From Owenia fusiformis (Eukaryota; Annelida; Polychaeta; Sabellida; Oweniidae): 64,000 nt of DNA. The stretch covers positions 23,835,759-23,899,758 of the forward strand of contig CAIIXF020000009.1 of assembly GCA_903813345.2 (NCBI GenBank). Direction: 5' to 3'. Numbering within the stretch: position 1 is the stretch's first letter; each line of letters opens with the position of its first letter. Both the position numbers and the translations under genes were made by a program. Below are positions 26,648-41,600 of this stretch, one piece after another. Below the pieces are notes generated by a model. The model did not search any database, had not been told where the DNA came from, and saw nothing but the letters and a program-made list of their open reading frames with translations.

Positions 26648-29600
26648 ATGTCTTCAAGAACGTTTGCGGGTGTAGCAAGGTAATTTAGTTATTTTTTCAT
26701 AATAAGGAATGGTTGTCATTCTTTATTATATTGAAATACTTGAAAAAAACTCTTATTTACAAAAATCTGAACTGAGTGAATGACAACACAATGAATCACA
26801 TGATTTCTCAAGCTTGCAATCATTAGCATGGGTGCATTAATGCGCCCCTGGAGTTATGTATCTGAGATTTTCACGACCCCAGTGACCCTATTAAAACTCT
26901 TATAGTCAAAAAGTTACTAGAGCCTTGGCTTCATCATCACAGAGAGCTTTTTACATATGATTTGTATCTAGAAGTAATATTTACTCTAGCAGTCTCTGGC
27001 CGGGTTTGTAGAAAAAACCGGGTACCGGGTACCGGGTACCGGGTACTAAATCCTCCATGCTGGGTTCCAAATTGGTACCCGGTACCCGGTCGAAAAAACC
27101 GGGTACCCAAAAACCGGGTATAAGTTTCTTTACAGTAGACTAGAACAGGAATAAAGCTTGTAATCCCTTTATTTATGTCATATTTGCTATTCCCTCTGAC
27201 CAAGGATGAAACTAAGCATTTAAAGGTAATTAAAAGTAAACGTTAAAACACAATTCACGACAGGGGCGAAGGTAGGCCATTTTCCAGAGTACGTTAGATC
27301 TACCGTTTTCTACCAACGATAAAAAATATTTCTGAAAATACGTGTATGTCAAGGTAACATCTTCATATACGGTAATCATGAAATGAGCCGCAATCATTAA
27401 TGTCATATGATATGATTATAAACATATTCGATTAAAAGTAAAACACTATTGTGTTCTGCATCAAGAGCATAATGTTCAAATCTTAGCAATTGATGTTTGA
27501 TGTTAATACTTTCAAGATCAAATATTAATTTTCTACGCTTTGGCGTTGCTGTTATTTAGTTTAACTTAAACTATAAACGGTGAACATTGTTTCAAGTTCC
27601 TTGCTGCAATGTATTCATCATTGTACGAATATAAAACACGCTATCTATTTATTAATTTATAATACATGTAAAAGTAATAGTGATTTAGTTTTTTTTAGTG
27701 AAGTGGATTTAGATTCAGTGGTCGTCTTCGAATGATCATTCATTTGTCATGATAACCTCCAAGATACAATGGTCAACTTTGCTTTTACGTTTAATTATAA
27801 TCAAGGCTTTCCCTAAATGAGATTTTGGACAGTCATATGTTGGGTTTTGGCCATCTTCTGAGGATTTAAACAATTGCATATGTTAGGCCAATGTATTACC
27901 TCCAGGAAATCACTTCTAGAGATGATAAAATAATTTCGACTTTGAGACAGGGTGGATGCAAACAACCACCCACATGTTTTTTTCTGAAATGTTTTCCTAA
28001 TTTTCGACCCCTTCCATCCCTGCTTTATTAATTTTTCTTGCATCAGTATGTTGCATTTTGACACATAGTAAACCACTTTAAAGTAGGGCTGCCATCATTA
28101 GTCGGAACGTCGACTTGTCAGTCAAAATGCAAGTTCGACAACGAAGTCGACAAAAATTCCCGTCATGTCGACAGCAAACGATATCAATACTTACTTGAAA
28201 ATATCCAAATGGCCCCAATACATTTCAATACACATTTCAACGTGTTATGTGCGCGTATTCTGCGGAAATATTGTTCACATTCATTTCATTTTCAAAAAAT
28301 AAATTCACCCGGAAGTTCCCTTCATGACTTCTCTTCTCTCTTGCGAGACGTTGTACGAGATTTCGCCCGAGCAGTCGAAATAAATCCCGGTCGAAACATT
28401 GCAGGTATTTGTCCCATTTTCGTCTATAATATTCTATTAACTTGGCATTTAGTAACAATATTAGGCAATTACATACCAATATGAATATAAGTTATATGAA
28501 GCTTTTCCCCGATAGATTTGGAAAAAACGAACCAACAACACAGAAATAATTTTTCTTTTTTTCCCGATGATTTTTTCTCCCTGGAAAGTTCGATTGTCGA
28601 CAATATTTTCGACAGCAGAGTTCGACTGTCGACACTGACATTTGAGTTCGATGGCAGCCCTACAGTTTAAAGGAATAAGTGATTCCTTCAGGGGTCTTAA
28701 AGATACCCATTATGGGTGACCAAACTTAGCTGAAAGCAATGATTTTTCCTATGGGAAAATAACATGGGAAATATTGTTTTCCACTTTATCTAAAAGGAAT
28801 CATTTATTACTTTTAAGGGATTAACCGTGTGTCAAAACGCAACATATTGATGCAAGAAAAATTAAAAAAGCAGGGATGGAAGGGGTTAAAAATCATGAAA
28901 ACATTTCAGAAAAAACATGAGGATGGGTTGTTTGCATCTACCCTGTCTCATAGTCGAAATTATTTTATCATCTCTAGAAGTGATTTCCCTGGAGGCAATG
29001 CATTGGCCTAACATATGCACCTGTTAAAATCCCCAGGAAATGGCCAAAATCAAACATATAACTGTCCAAAATCTGTTGCACTAACTTCCCTCCTCCTTTC
29101 CTGTCAGATCATGAATGCCAGACTTCACCAAGTATTTAAATTATTTTTTTGCGTTTTATCATCCTTCCCAAAAGCTACAATTCATGCATATGGTACAACT
29201 ACTACTTACCGACTTTGGTTTATCATTGTTTTGTTGCAAATATGGGGATGTTTCCACGACTTGAATCTAGGGATTTATATAGACGGGACTTCCCCTTTTC
29301 ATAATGTCATTATATATTTTTCTGTTTTGTAGGTTCCCGTGGGTAAGATACAGAAGGGGCATAGACACAACAGTGGCGTTTTTCAAGCTATAGCCGTGGA
29401 ATTATATAGTTTATGCATCTTGCCTCAAGCGACGTGTTAGGTCTGACGTGTTAACCCTAAAAATGTTTATCCCATATTGGGTTTGAGAAACACAGTTGCT
29501 GAATACAAGTGCAAACTATGAAATAACCATAATATAACAATAGATAATGTTTGGCATGCATTGTGTTTCTGTTTCATTGTTAAATTAGTTGAAAGTACGG

Positions 29601-32600
29601 TATATACAAAGAAGTTATTCACCAGGAGGGATTTGCTATGAGGAATATCACATGATATTAATATTTCCCAAGGGAACGCAGTGACAGAGTGAAATACTGA
29701 TACCATCCGAGGGATATTCTCAATATCATCCCGACAGGTGAATAACGACCTTATACCATGGTCAAGAGCAACATATATCTAAAATCCTCTTTTGAATGAG
29801 AGAAAATGTTTGAAAAAATGAAAAAAATATCTTTTTTTGAAAGTTCAAAATTTTTGAATAAATACCCGGGTTGATATCCATATCAGCCCTTTAATCCCAA
29901 TATCATCCATATCCCAAGTATGTGATTTATCACTTACTATTATATACTGAGATATTGCTCTGACCACGGTATAAAAAGAATAACTTATCATTAGCAGATT
30001 TCTTTTCAGGGTATTCAACGGCGATGCAGGACTTGAAATCAGCGTCACACATCCCGGACACACATTTCCTCGGATATTCTCAAATAAGCAGTTTTACCTG
30101 TTTGCATGTTTTACTTTTGATTTGATTTGATTTGATTTGATTGTTTAAATTAGATAAAGTCTTTCAAATGCGGTCAAATGTCACCAGTGTCTTGAGGGTT
30201 GAGACTTGATTTAGGAATTAAATTAGAATAAGATTTTTTACTATCTGTTTTGTTTTCAACATTGTTTAACGTTGATCTTATTGATTTATTTTCTAAACCA
30301 TTTTCCGTTTTGTCGCATGAGTTAGAAATAACTTGATTTCAGCTAAAATAGATAATGCGTTGCAATCGTTTAAAGATTATCCTTCTGTTGCTTGTAACCA
30401 TATTAATTAATGAGCATATGTTTAGAGGTGCATGCCGTTTTATTTTGCCATCTACATTTTATATTATCAGCTCTTATCTTGATATGTTGAGAATTCTTCA
30501 GAGACAATTAACTCCCAGACACTATCATGGACCGACTAAACACTTTAAAGTATAAGTAGCGGCCTGCTTTTGCCAAGGTGATTTTTATTGGATAACTACA
30601 TGTATGAAATTAGACTGTTAAAGGCAGACAAATTGCAAGATAAATCAGATCAGATTATTTTGCCATCTACATTTTATATTGTTATCTGTCTTGATAAGTT
30701 AAGAATTCTTCAAAGATATCTCCGAGAAAGTAACATGGACTGGCTACATTATTCATAACCTGCTTTTGCCGGGGGGAGGGGGTCAGCCCCGCCAGAAACC
30801 TGACTTCAAGGGGGTGCGGTTTTACCCCCCCCCCCCCCCCCCCCGTGGGCCTAATCCGTTTCTATTTCCCTACCCAACATGGACTGAGTTCGTGTTTGCG
30901 TGGGTGAAGGGTTTGGTATAATGGGGTTTCTTGAGAAGTACTTGGCAGTCAGAAATTATTTACGCCACCCCTTCCCCTTTATCAAATGAACTGTGCATGT
31001 ACATTCCTCATGACTTGAAATGCTGAACTATGCTTTATAGTGATAAAGGAATTGACAAATATTTGAAAATTACCTCCTGTTCAAGTTCCAATCATTTTTA
31101 CAGATTATATTGATAGATTTAATATCACTGAATATGGTATTGCTTGTTGAGGATCACACAACATTACCGTTTATCATTTATTTGAGATTTAAGCAGGGGT
31201 CCATTTTTTAAAGAAATAATCGTTTTAAAAGATTTCTTGTGAATAGATAATAAATAAGTACAAAAAGCATGAATTATTATATATCAAGAGCATAATGTAA
31301 AATTTCAGCTGAAAAATTAGATCAAAATGGAATCCATGTTCACAGTGGGGGGTATAACTCATCAAACATTTGATAATTTTTTTAAAGCTTATTGTTACAG
31401 CCTAATGTTTTTAATTTGCTTTTCTTAGTTAGGATTATAGCATTGACCATTTATGAATTTTTGAGCACCATATAAAGTTACAGAACTTCATTTATGAACG
31501 ATTTCAGCAGGGGTCTATTTTACAAATATTAAATATTTTTCCGGATAGTTCTTAGATGAAAAGCTAGTACATTGTTATGATTAAATTACATCATTGAGGT
31601 TTATAAATCATGAAAACAGGTTTCATCTTGATGTGTTCAACCTAATTCGTATAACGCCATGTCACAAATGGGGGGAGGGGACATTGACCTCCACTTGGGG
31701 ATCTTTATTACTTATATGATTTCAATATTACAGTAATGTCGGTATCATTATAAACAGGCATTAAATAAGTGTAGACTATTATAAATACGTTGACAGCAAG
31801 AAGATTTATACAATTTAAACTGAAAAATGAGATAACAATGTGCTCTAAAATCACAATGATTGGTGTAACTAATCAAACTTTTACTTTATAAGCTTAGTAT
31901 CATGTCCTAACAATTTATTTTAAATAGTTATCCCATTGAACGAACTTCGGAGGGATATAGGGAACGGGCCTCTGTCCATCCATCTGTCCGTCCGTCTGTT
32001 CGTCTGTATGTCCGTTCAGGCAATAACTCAAATACCGTTTGCCGGATTTTGTTCATATTTTGTACACATATACCCTATGGGGGTAGAAGTTCTGCTCGAA
32101 AGCTGATTTTCAAAATGGCCGCTCATTTAAAAATAGCGATCATTTTAGTGCCGATCTTCCAGTAATTTAGGTGCAATATGTAAAACTGTAATAGCAATAT
32201 CTTTTAAATGAAAAAGAAATTATATAGGACATTAATAAAGCTAGAAATGTAGATATTAAAGAAGCACATGGCAGCCATCTTGAAAAATGGTGGCATTTAC
32301 TTGTTATTTTACGATTTTTGCTGTAACTCGAAAAGTAGTGTAGTGATTTTGTTCATATTTGGTATGTGAATACTTCGAGCATGGCACACTGTCTAATGAC
32401 ACTTTTGGTAGAAGGCGGCCATTTTAAACATAGCCGCCATTTTAACGTATTTTACTATAACTCGAAAAGTTGTGGAGCGATTTTGATCATCTCTGGTATG
32501 TGAATACTATAAACAAGGCACACTGAATTTTTTGAATATCTTAAAGTGGTTCAGATTTTCATTTATTGAAGATTTAATTCAAGATTAATTCAAAAAGATG

Positions 32601-35600
32601 AATATTTTTGTGGATAGTTCTCGGATCAATTACTATTATTACCACCTTGCAGGGCATGTTTTAGGGGTATTAGTGCTAGTTTATGTGGCATTTATGTTAC
32701 TATATCGACCTGAGCAATAATTCTAATAACGTCATTTCTGCGGGCAATATAAACAAATACTAGATGATCAGGAACTGGATATGGCAGAATACCTATTCGA
32801 GAAAAAAATATTGGGCGAGACGGTATTAATTAATTTCAATAGAAAGTTTGGGTTCTAGCATTGCCTCATGGGACAGTCTATTTTCTACTAAATAAAATAA
32901 TCAGGGTAAACGCTTTTCTATTACTAAAGTTATTTGCTTGTAGAGCCCGTATCGCAAAAATCATATATCCTTTCACCCCACATCATATCATATGCTTTAT
33001 TGATGTTAAAATTCATTTTTATAAATAGTGGGAATAAATTCCTAACTCATCTTAGATTGTGATTTAAATGCAATATTATATGCGATCGAATGTAAACACC
33101 CTTATAAAAAATTCAACCTTGAAAGTCCGAATTTAAACCGTTGCACAATCATTGTACAATCATTGATCCGATCATTTATGCAACCATGCCAACCGTTACA
33201 ATGCAACCATTACAATTTTGGTTGTAAACTCATTGAAAATGTTTCAATCATATGTAACCATTGTAAACGCTTGTCAATTTTGATTGAATTTCTTGCAACC
33301 GTTTCAATCGAATGCAACCCTTTAAACCTATGGCAATATTATCTCAATACAACATAAAATAATTATATTGCTCTTTAAAATATATATTTCAAATGTATGT
33401 ATTTCATGCATACATGTCAGAATTTCAGAATTTTTTTGATCAAAAAGATATTTAAAGTATTGAAATAGTTTAGTAAACTTGTCTAGTGAATGAAAATATA
33501 TTGAACCAATTTCCATCTAACCTTGAAGGATGGTGATTGTCCCACTCACATGTATATTATCTAGATAACAGCACTGCTAAGGCATAGCAAATCCCCTCGC
33601 TGTCATGACAATCATTTTTACAAAATCCCTTCACTACTTTTTAAGTTATTGCAAAAAACATTTGAAATAATTTTGATTGGGTCAAGTCTTTAATTTTACA
33701 AATTCAGACACTTATACTTCACCTTCAGCTGAGTAATTATCACAATTATAAATAGGGAAGATCTGTCTGGAAGGAAGAAATCCTTCAATCAGAAAATAAT
33801 CTTTATTAATTTGATATTTTTGATTTGATAGAGAAAATGCAATCAGACATTACAGGATGTGTTTTAAATAATTAAGTCAATAAGCATAACTTAAAAAATT
33901 CTGATTACAGAAAGACTCAGTCTCTTTAGTTTGATAAGAGTCTGCTTTGAAGGATGTGTCTAAAGAAACTTTATTAATCCATTAATCCATAAACAAAACA
34001 AAAATAATTCGGCAAGGCAAAACAAACCTTATAACAGAGAGACTCTCAGTTTGATTAGAGTCTGCTATAAAGGAAGCATCCTATGTAATTTAATTATTCC
34101 ATACACAGAACCTGATAAATAATTTGCCAAAGAAAATTTCCCATATTTTCCTCCAGATTTTTTCAAGTTGAGAGTTTTGAAAAATAAGCCCTGTTTTTTT
34201 TTTTTAATCATTGACACATATTATTTAAACTGAAAACAAGTTTCAGTACAAATGCTATGCCCTAGTGAATACAGTAAAGCCATGAACTTTCAATTTATTG
34301 AATGCCCATGGTAAAAAAAAAAAATTCTGAAAATAGTATTTGCAGTTTCATATACTTGCTATTTGAGATTTCTCAGCACTTATTAAAGTAATTGAATAAA
34401 GAAATAAACCCTCAAAAATCTGAAAACACTTTTCAAATCCCCCCCCCCCCCCCCCCCCCCCTCTGCATGAAATAGAGAATAAAAAAAATATATAGTCTAA
34501 CACAATATGAAAATAAATATAACAGAAACTAGGAATATGAACCCTATTTCTGGTCAAGCATTTTAATTAGCTGTTCAACCGTTTTAATTAGCTGTTCAAC
34601 CGTTTTAATTAGCTGTTCAACCGTTTTAATTGGCTGTTCAAGCATTCTGATTTGTCTAAACCCATGAGAATATCAATATGTAGTAGGTATTGTTTGATCA
34701 TCAGTCTGATCATGAACAAATTCCATTGTGTCTCATCTTGTGATTTTGTTCAGTTTAAAGGAAATCTTAAGATGTCTTGGTCAATTTCTTAACCAAATTG
34801 GAATTTTGCTCAATTCTTTTCATAATTAACATCATTTTGGCAATATCTGATAAAGGGAAATAAACACTTAATATGGTACTTTTAATTTGTGTAAATAATG
34901 TAAATGACAGAGAACATAAATTATCATATGCCATTGAGTGGAAAACTAGTCTGGTATCGCATTCCTAAATTCGTACTGGAGAAAGAAACATATTAACATG
35001 AATTAAGTTATTTACTATAATAAACATGCATGTATGCTTGCAGAAAAAATATCCTAATATACTATTGTTTAATAGAGGTAGATTCAAATCCTTACTTAAA
35101 GATAATTTTAATTCAGGTAAAATGATAATTTTTTGGAGCGATACTAATTCAGGATGGTTGCAGGGGTTGAACTATGTAATCATTGAACAAAACAAATTGC
35201 AACCATTTACATTTCAATGTGAAATGGTTGAAGTTTACAATGGTTTCAGATTACAATGATTGTATAGAAACGGTTGCGCATTCGTTGAAAAAGAGTTGAC
35301 TTCGCTTGGTTGAACACAATGGTTGCACAATGATTGCTTATCATCGTACAATGGTTTTTCCTTTGATCTTGGTAGTTGAAACAATCATTATTCGATGATT
35401 GGTGGAAACGGTTTAAATTCGGACTTTCAAGGTTGAATTTTTTATAAGGGCAGTGCTCAGTATCAGTGCTCAACAGGTGAAAACGTATGTAGGAATATAG
35501 GCAGAAACAATTTGCAGATCAACGAAAACAAGATTGTGTTCAAAGAAAGTGAACTAAATGGAACCATTATTTTTAATCATGTTGAATGCAAAATATAGTC

Positions 35601-38600
35601 AGACAGAAGATATTATTTTCAATTAAACAGATAAAATCAATATATCATGCTAATGACATTTCCAAAAGCCGATTCATAAGTGGAAAATTCGTTGTTAACT
35701 TCAAAAGTGTCAATATCTAATATTTTTCATTATCATGGACCTCTGTTAAACCCCTCAATGATAAGTAAACGGTAATGTTGACAGGTCCTCAACGGGTGAA
35801 AACGTATGTAGGAATATATGTTTTATCATTTAAACATATCATTAACAATTGGCAGATCAACCAAAAACAAGATGATGTTAAAAGAAAGTGAACTAAATGG
35901 AACCATTATTTTTTATCATTTTGAATGCAAAATATAGTCAAACAGACGATCTAAGTTTCAATTAAACAGATAAAATCAATATGGCATACTAATATTAATA
36001 ACCTTTCCAAAAAACTTCAAAAAATATCAAAATCTAATATTTTTTATATTTTTTTGTGAACCCCTGTTAAACCCCTCAGTAATTAATGAATAAGTTTATT
36101 GGTCTCTTGAACATCTAATGTACATCGAGATTAAATCAATATGTTATACTTTCCAAAAGCCTATTAATGACTAGCTAGATAATCTGTTGCAAACTTCAAA
36201 ACTATCAAAATCTAACATTTTTGTTGACCCCTCCCTGTTAAACCCCTCAATAATAAGTAAACGGTAAAGTCCTCAACAGGTGAAAATGTATGTGATAATA
36301 TATGTTTTATCATTTACACATATCATTTAACAATTGGCGGATCAACAAAAACAAGATGATGTTAAAAGAAAGTGAACAAAATGGAACAATTATTTCTAAT
36401 CATTTTGAATGCAAAATATTATCAGACAGACGATCTTATTTTCAATTAAACAGATAAAATCAATAGGTCATGCTAATAACCTTCTCAAAAACCGATTCAT
36501 GAGTAGATAATCCTTTGTAAACTTCAAAAATACCAAAATCTAATATTTTTATTTTTTGTCGACCTCTGTCAAACCCCTCAATAATAAGTGAATGGTAATG
36601 TTGACAAGTGCTCCACATGTGAAAACGTATGTAGGAATATATGTTTTATCATTTAAACATATCAAAACAATTGGCGGATCAACAAAAAACAAGATGATGT
36701 TAAAAGAAAGTGAACTAAATAGAACAATTAATTTTAATCATTTTAAATGCAAAATATAGTCAGACAGGTGATCTTATTTTCAATTAAACAGATAAAATCA
36801 ATATGTCATGCTAATAACCTTCCCAAAAACCAATTCATAAGTAGATAATCTGTTGTAAACTTCAAAAATATCAAAATCTAATATTTTTTATTTTTTGTGG
36901 ACCCCTGTTAAACCCCTCAATAATAAGTAAATGGTAATGTCGACAAGTGCTCAACAAGTGAAAACGTATGCAGGAATATATGTTTTATCATTTAAACTCA
37001 TCAAAACGATTGGAGGATGAACAGGAGGAAACAGCTTAATTAAGGCTTATCTGAGAAATTCCATTATCACTATTATGTGCATTGCAACAATATCGAAATC
37101 AGAATTACGCATTGTTTTCTAGTAACATTCAACAAAAACAATCGTTCAACAAATTGAGACGTCTGATTGCTTATTCCAGCGACCGTTTACCGTCATTACA
37201 TTGCAATGGCATTGTTGGCAGAGGAAATCGAGTCTGTATTGATCCAATTAATATGTGATTATAGATTAAAGGAAGTGAGAGAAAAGCAACTTTTGAGAAA
37301 TCGAAATTATTTGATACCATTCGCACAGGCATTCAACAGGCAAGTTTTTTTTTTATTTCATTCCTATCCAACAGCAATCATCCATGACTTTTGACAAAGT
37401 GAAATCAACTATTCAGGCTTCATGATCTTGTGGAACTTCAATAAGGGAACGAAGGTTTTATTATTATTATGTCGCTTTTATTCCCATAATAAAATGGATT
37501 AAACATGTAAACATAAATCAATCAAACAATACAACAATAACCAAAACATATACAACATTTATACACGTAATAAACAAAGAACAAAATATAACAAAACAAA
37601 TAATTATAAAAGTTTACAAAGTTAAAAGCAAGTAAAAATTGCACCTCTTGGGTTTTAATTGCACGTCATAACTCAACGGTTATAGCTTATTATATATAGC
37701 TTATCCTCATTATAACAAATGCAAGAACCTTGAAGTATATTAATCCTTAATAATCTAGGAACTGTTTGGGAGGGGGGTCTTATATCTATGTCACTCCACC
37801 ACAAGTTGACACATTTGTCTCCAACTTTTTTTTGTGGACGATCGATGTTTGGCGGTTGGTGTTCGACGTTTGGCATCTGTAACAAAATGTAATCACACAG
37901 GCAGATTAATAGTATTTTGAGTAATGATTATTATAGGTTATACCTAGGATGATCCTAGGTTATACATGTAGTGTCATCATGTTCATGGGAATCAAGGAAA
38001 CTTGCATCGCATAAGCCTACATTTGACAGCAGTTTGATTTTTCATCGAACATAATTGCAATCAACTTCCATGATATTTGGAAAGAGCAAACAATATTTTG
38101 AAAGCAAATGTAATCAAGTTTAGGGATTTCTGATATAGTTCAATCAAGCTTTGACGAAATTAACTTCATTTCCCCATTGTATCCTCAGAAAATTAAACTA
38201 AGTGGAGGCATTATACTGTTTTTTTTTCATTTCAAATTTATATCATATTACGCCTTTAATGTAGGCTACGGGGCGTAATTGCAATTATTCTCAATTATCC
38301 ATTTAAAATGCAACTGTATTCTAAGATCCAACCCTGCACTTTATTTTGTTCAGTACTATGCATAGGCGTAGTGAGGGGGGATGGGTGCGACCCCGATAAC
38401 CAATAAAATAGAACCATTGGATAGAAGAAGAAAAGAGCTTTAAAATGCTCTTTATTGAAAGCGTCTAGCTCACTTTTGAAGGCAGTTGCATCAATTTTTG
38501 TAAAATTCAAAACAAATCTTGAAAAAATTGTTTTTGCCTTGCTCATCCCACGATCGCCCCCCGGCAAGCTGATTGAAAGCTGGCTACGCCCCCGCTGTGT

Positions 38601-41600
38601 ATTAAAATAACTCACGACTTTTTGCTGGGAAGAGCGTCTGGGGACCAATATGACGCTAGCTTTTCCTACTTTTAATTTGAAAATTGAGAAATTGAATCAT
38701 TATCTGGTCAGAGAGTGTAATGCATCGTTCATGTACATGAACAATGTCCAGTTGGAACTGATAATTATGGTCCGTTTTTCGAAAATTTAGCCTAAAATTG
38801 AAAAATAAGGCCCAAAATTCGGGCCAAAATTTTTAAAATTTATAACCTGTTTTTGCAAATTTGGCCTGAAATTGAAAAAAATAAGGCCCTAAAAGGTCAA
38901 GTAATGCAAAAAAGGCCCACTAAAGAGGCCCTTCAATATTTTTCGGCCAACATTACCCCCCCCCTCCTGGAACCGCCAGAAGGCTATGTTTAACAAAACA
39001 CAAAGGACGATCCTAAAAAAAACAGGGAAAGGGGCACAAATATGTGCGCGAAAAAATTGGGCCAAAAATAATGCCCAAATTCGAAAAACAATGCACAGTA
39101 ATGCCAGTTTTTTTAAAATCTTAATTGCCCAGTGAATGTGGGGAAGAGCAAGTTTTTCTTCAAGGAGAAGCAAAACGGTAAGTCCACAAAAAATATTATA
39201 CTTAAGAAATCAAAATATCCTGTTTGTGCCGGAAAAAAATCGCCGTATAGCAGAGACCATGGGCTCTAGTTGAAAGCCAATGCAGAGACATAAAAAGAAT
39301 AATGACCGTTCAGACCAGTTTTTAAAATACCAACCACCGAACTCCGAACACAAACCATCGAACACCGTCCACAAGAAGTTGGAGACTATAACAATATGTC
39401 ATTTGTCTCACCGATTCTGATGGTGACACAATAATAACCCTTACATCCTCCCATGGATATACGAGCATATATCCATGATCAAGTCTCATAATAATCAGAG
39501 GCATATTAATAATTTTTCATTTGACTTTATATGCCTCTGTTATAATCATGGACGTCTATCCCGGTCAGATTATTCCCGGTCAATCATCATGCTACATGCA
39601 GGTAGCCATGCACAAAGATATGAAAAAATAACTGTCACAAGAAATGAAAACAAGAATTTTGTAAAGCAACTATAAGTCAAAAATTTTAAAAAATCAACAA
39701 CAAACCAACACAATTAACCGTTGAAAACGTCATTGATTAAAGAAGCACAAAAAGTAATTAGCTTAATTAAAATAATCAGTTTTATCTATAATCATGCTGC
39801 AATAATCTACATGTATTTTGCAAGAGTTTGTCCCCGTCTGCTAAGATGATAATAGGGTTAAAACACACGTTTCTTAAAAAACAACTTGTACGTGAGCGTG
39901 GTTCTTTAGATGATTATTTCTCCCATGTGTACTGCTAACTTGGCCGATTGAGTATAAAGACATACGGATAACAGTCCCAAGTGAATATGAGAGTGGAACA
40001 GTATTCCCCGGTCGGGAACGAAATAATACACGCTCGGGTACAAGTTCTTTTAAAAACGTGTAACTCAACCTTCTTATAAAACAAAGCAAAGGAAATGTAA
40101 AGCTAGCGTTAAATCGTGGAATTAACAGCCTTTACTATTTTTTAATATGAAGACTCTCTCTTTCAAACATTCTAGTGCTTGGCTCTGATAAAAAATCAGA
40201 ATGCTAGCTCTAATAAATTAAAAATGTATAAACTTAAATATAGTACGCAAAATGCCTAAAGATTAATTATTCGAAATGAATGTGGAGCTCGCCATCAAAA
40301 TTGTCATCATCGACCGTCAACAGACCTAAGCCAACTATTTATGAATACCTGGAAGATAAATTTAACCCTTAATTATTAACTTTTAAGTGTTAACAATAAA
40401 ACAAGAAACTGCATGCATAACATGAAGTATAAACACCCGGGTATAAACGCATTGTTGGGCGCCGAGGTAGCATTCGCCAATTCAACTGACGGCTGACAGA
40501 TTACCAACTAGGCTAATTTATGCCCGTTAAAAACTAGGTTAAACCACCAGCCGTCATCTGGTAGGTGAATTCAACTCAATTAACTCATGAGTAGTACCTG
40601 CCACTATAAGTATTTGAGTTTACTACTGATAAAAAGTAGGTTAAACCTCCAGCCGGCAGCTGAATTCATGAATGCAACCTTAGTTCTGAATTATTTCGGA
40701 GCTGTTTCTGCTGAATCCCAGGATGCGTTTTACACCTTTCCCGAGTGAAGACCCCCCCCCCCCCCGCTTTTCTCTACGTTGTGTCCTCCTCGCATGTGTC
40801 CATGCATAACCCCAAACTTCACATGTCCGTCATGTCTGCAGCATTCCATTCATTGAAAGAACCTGAAAAAAGAATATAATATTTAGCAGATGAGATATCA
40901 AATGGTGACTGAGACATCAAATGTTTTAACCACGGGCCTGGGTTAAATATTGTACTTGCTCAAATTATGTAAGATGGGGCATGCAAGCTCAATTAATATG
41001 GGATGGGTATTTCAAAATCAATAACAAAAAGTAGCTGTCACAGTGTCACATTCCCTATATGTTCTCACTGTTTGCCACTGAGTGGTTTTTTGGGGCATAC
41101 ATTTTTTAATTAATTATTTTTAATTTGGTGTTACTGGATATATCCTAGATATTTTTTTTACCCATCGTGTATACATGCCGTGTCCCGCTGTCTGCCCAAG
41201 CAGAGTATTCACACGTTGTCGAACGATGAGCCCTTATGTCATAAGTATGATACATGTAGCTCCATAATAATAATGGTTTGATTTTAAACGTTAAAAATAC
41301 TCTATGTCTAAAATGAAAATATCATGAAAACCAGAGGCCTTGTTTTAAAAACTGAATATTGTATGAACGTCTAATGCTATTTGTAGTATGACACAGGTAC
41401 TTTGGTTTATTCAGGGCTGAAACCCGGGGCTGAAATCAAAGTCCCGTTGAACAAGAAGGGATTGTAGGCTATTTCATTATCATGTGGACTTAAACATAAT
41501 GTTTGAAGTAAAAGAATTCATATTTTCGTATAGTTCTGTTTATCTGAAAAGACTAGAAATATATCATTGCATTACACAAATGCGTTGCTTGCAAACATAA

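Noticed and set aside
26937-27203. Minus frame with RYPVPGTRF
   Set aside because: Translation of the GGTACCCGG iterons, which recur as non-coding repeat at 44.3 kb with different stops.
28209-28484. 91-residue plus frame inside the hAT-like element
   Set aside because: No transposase or BED-finger motif visible, and an opposite-strand frame of similar length overlaps it; treated as chance.
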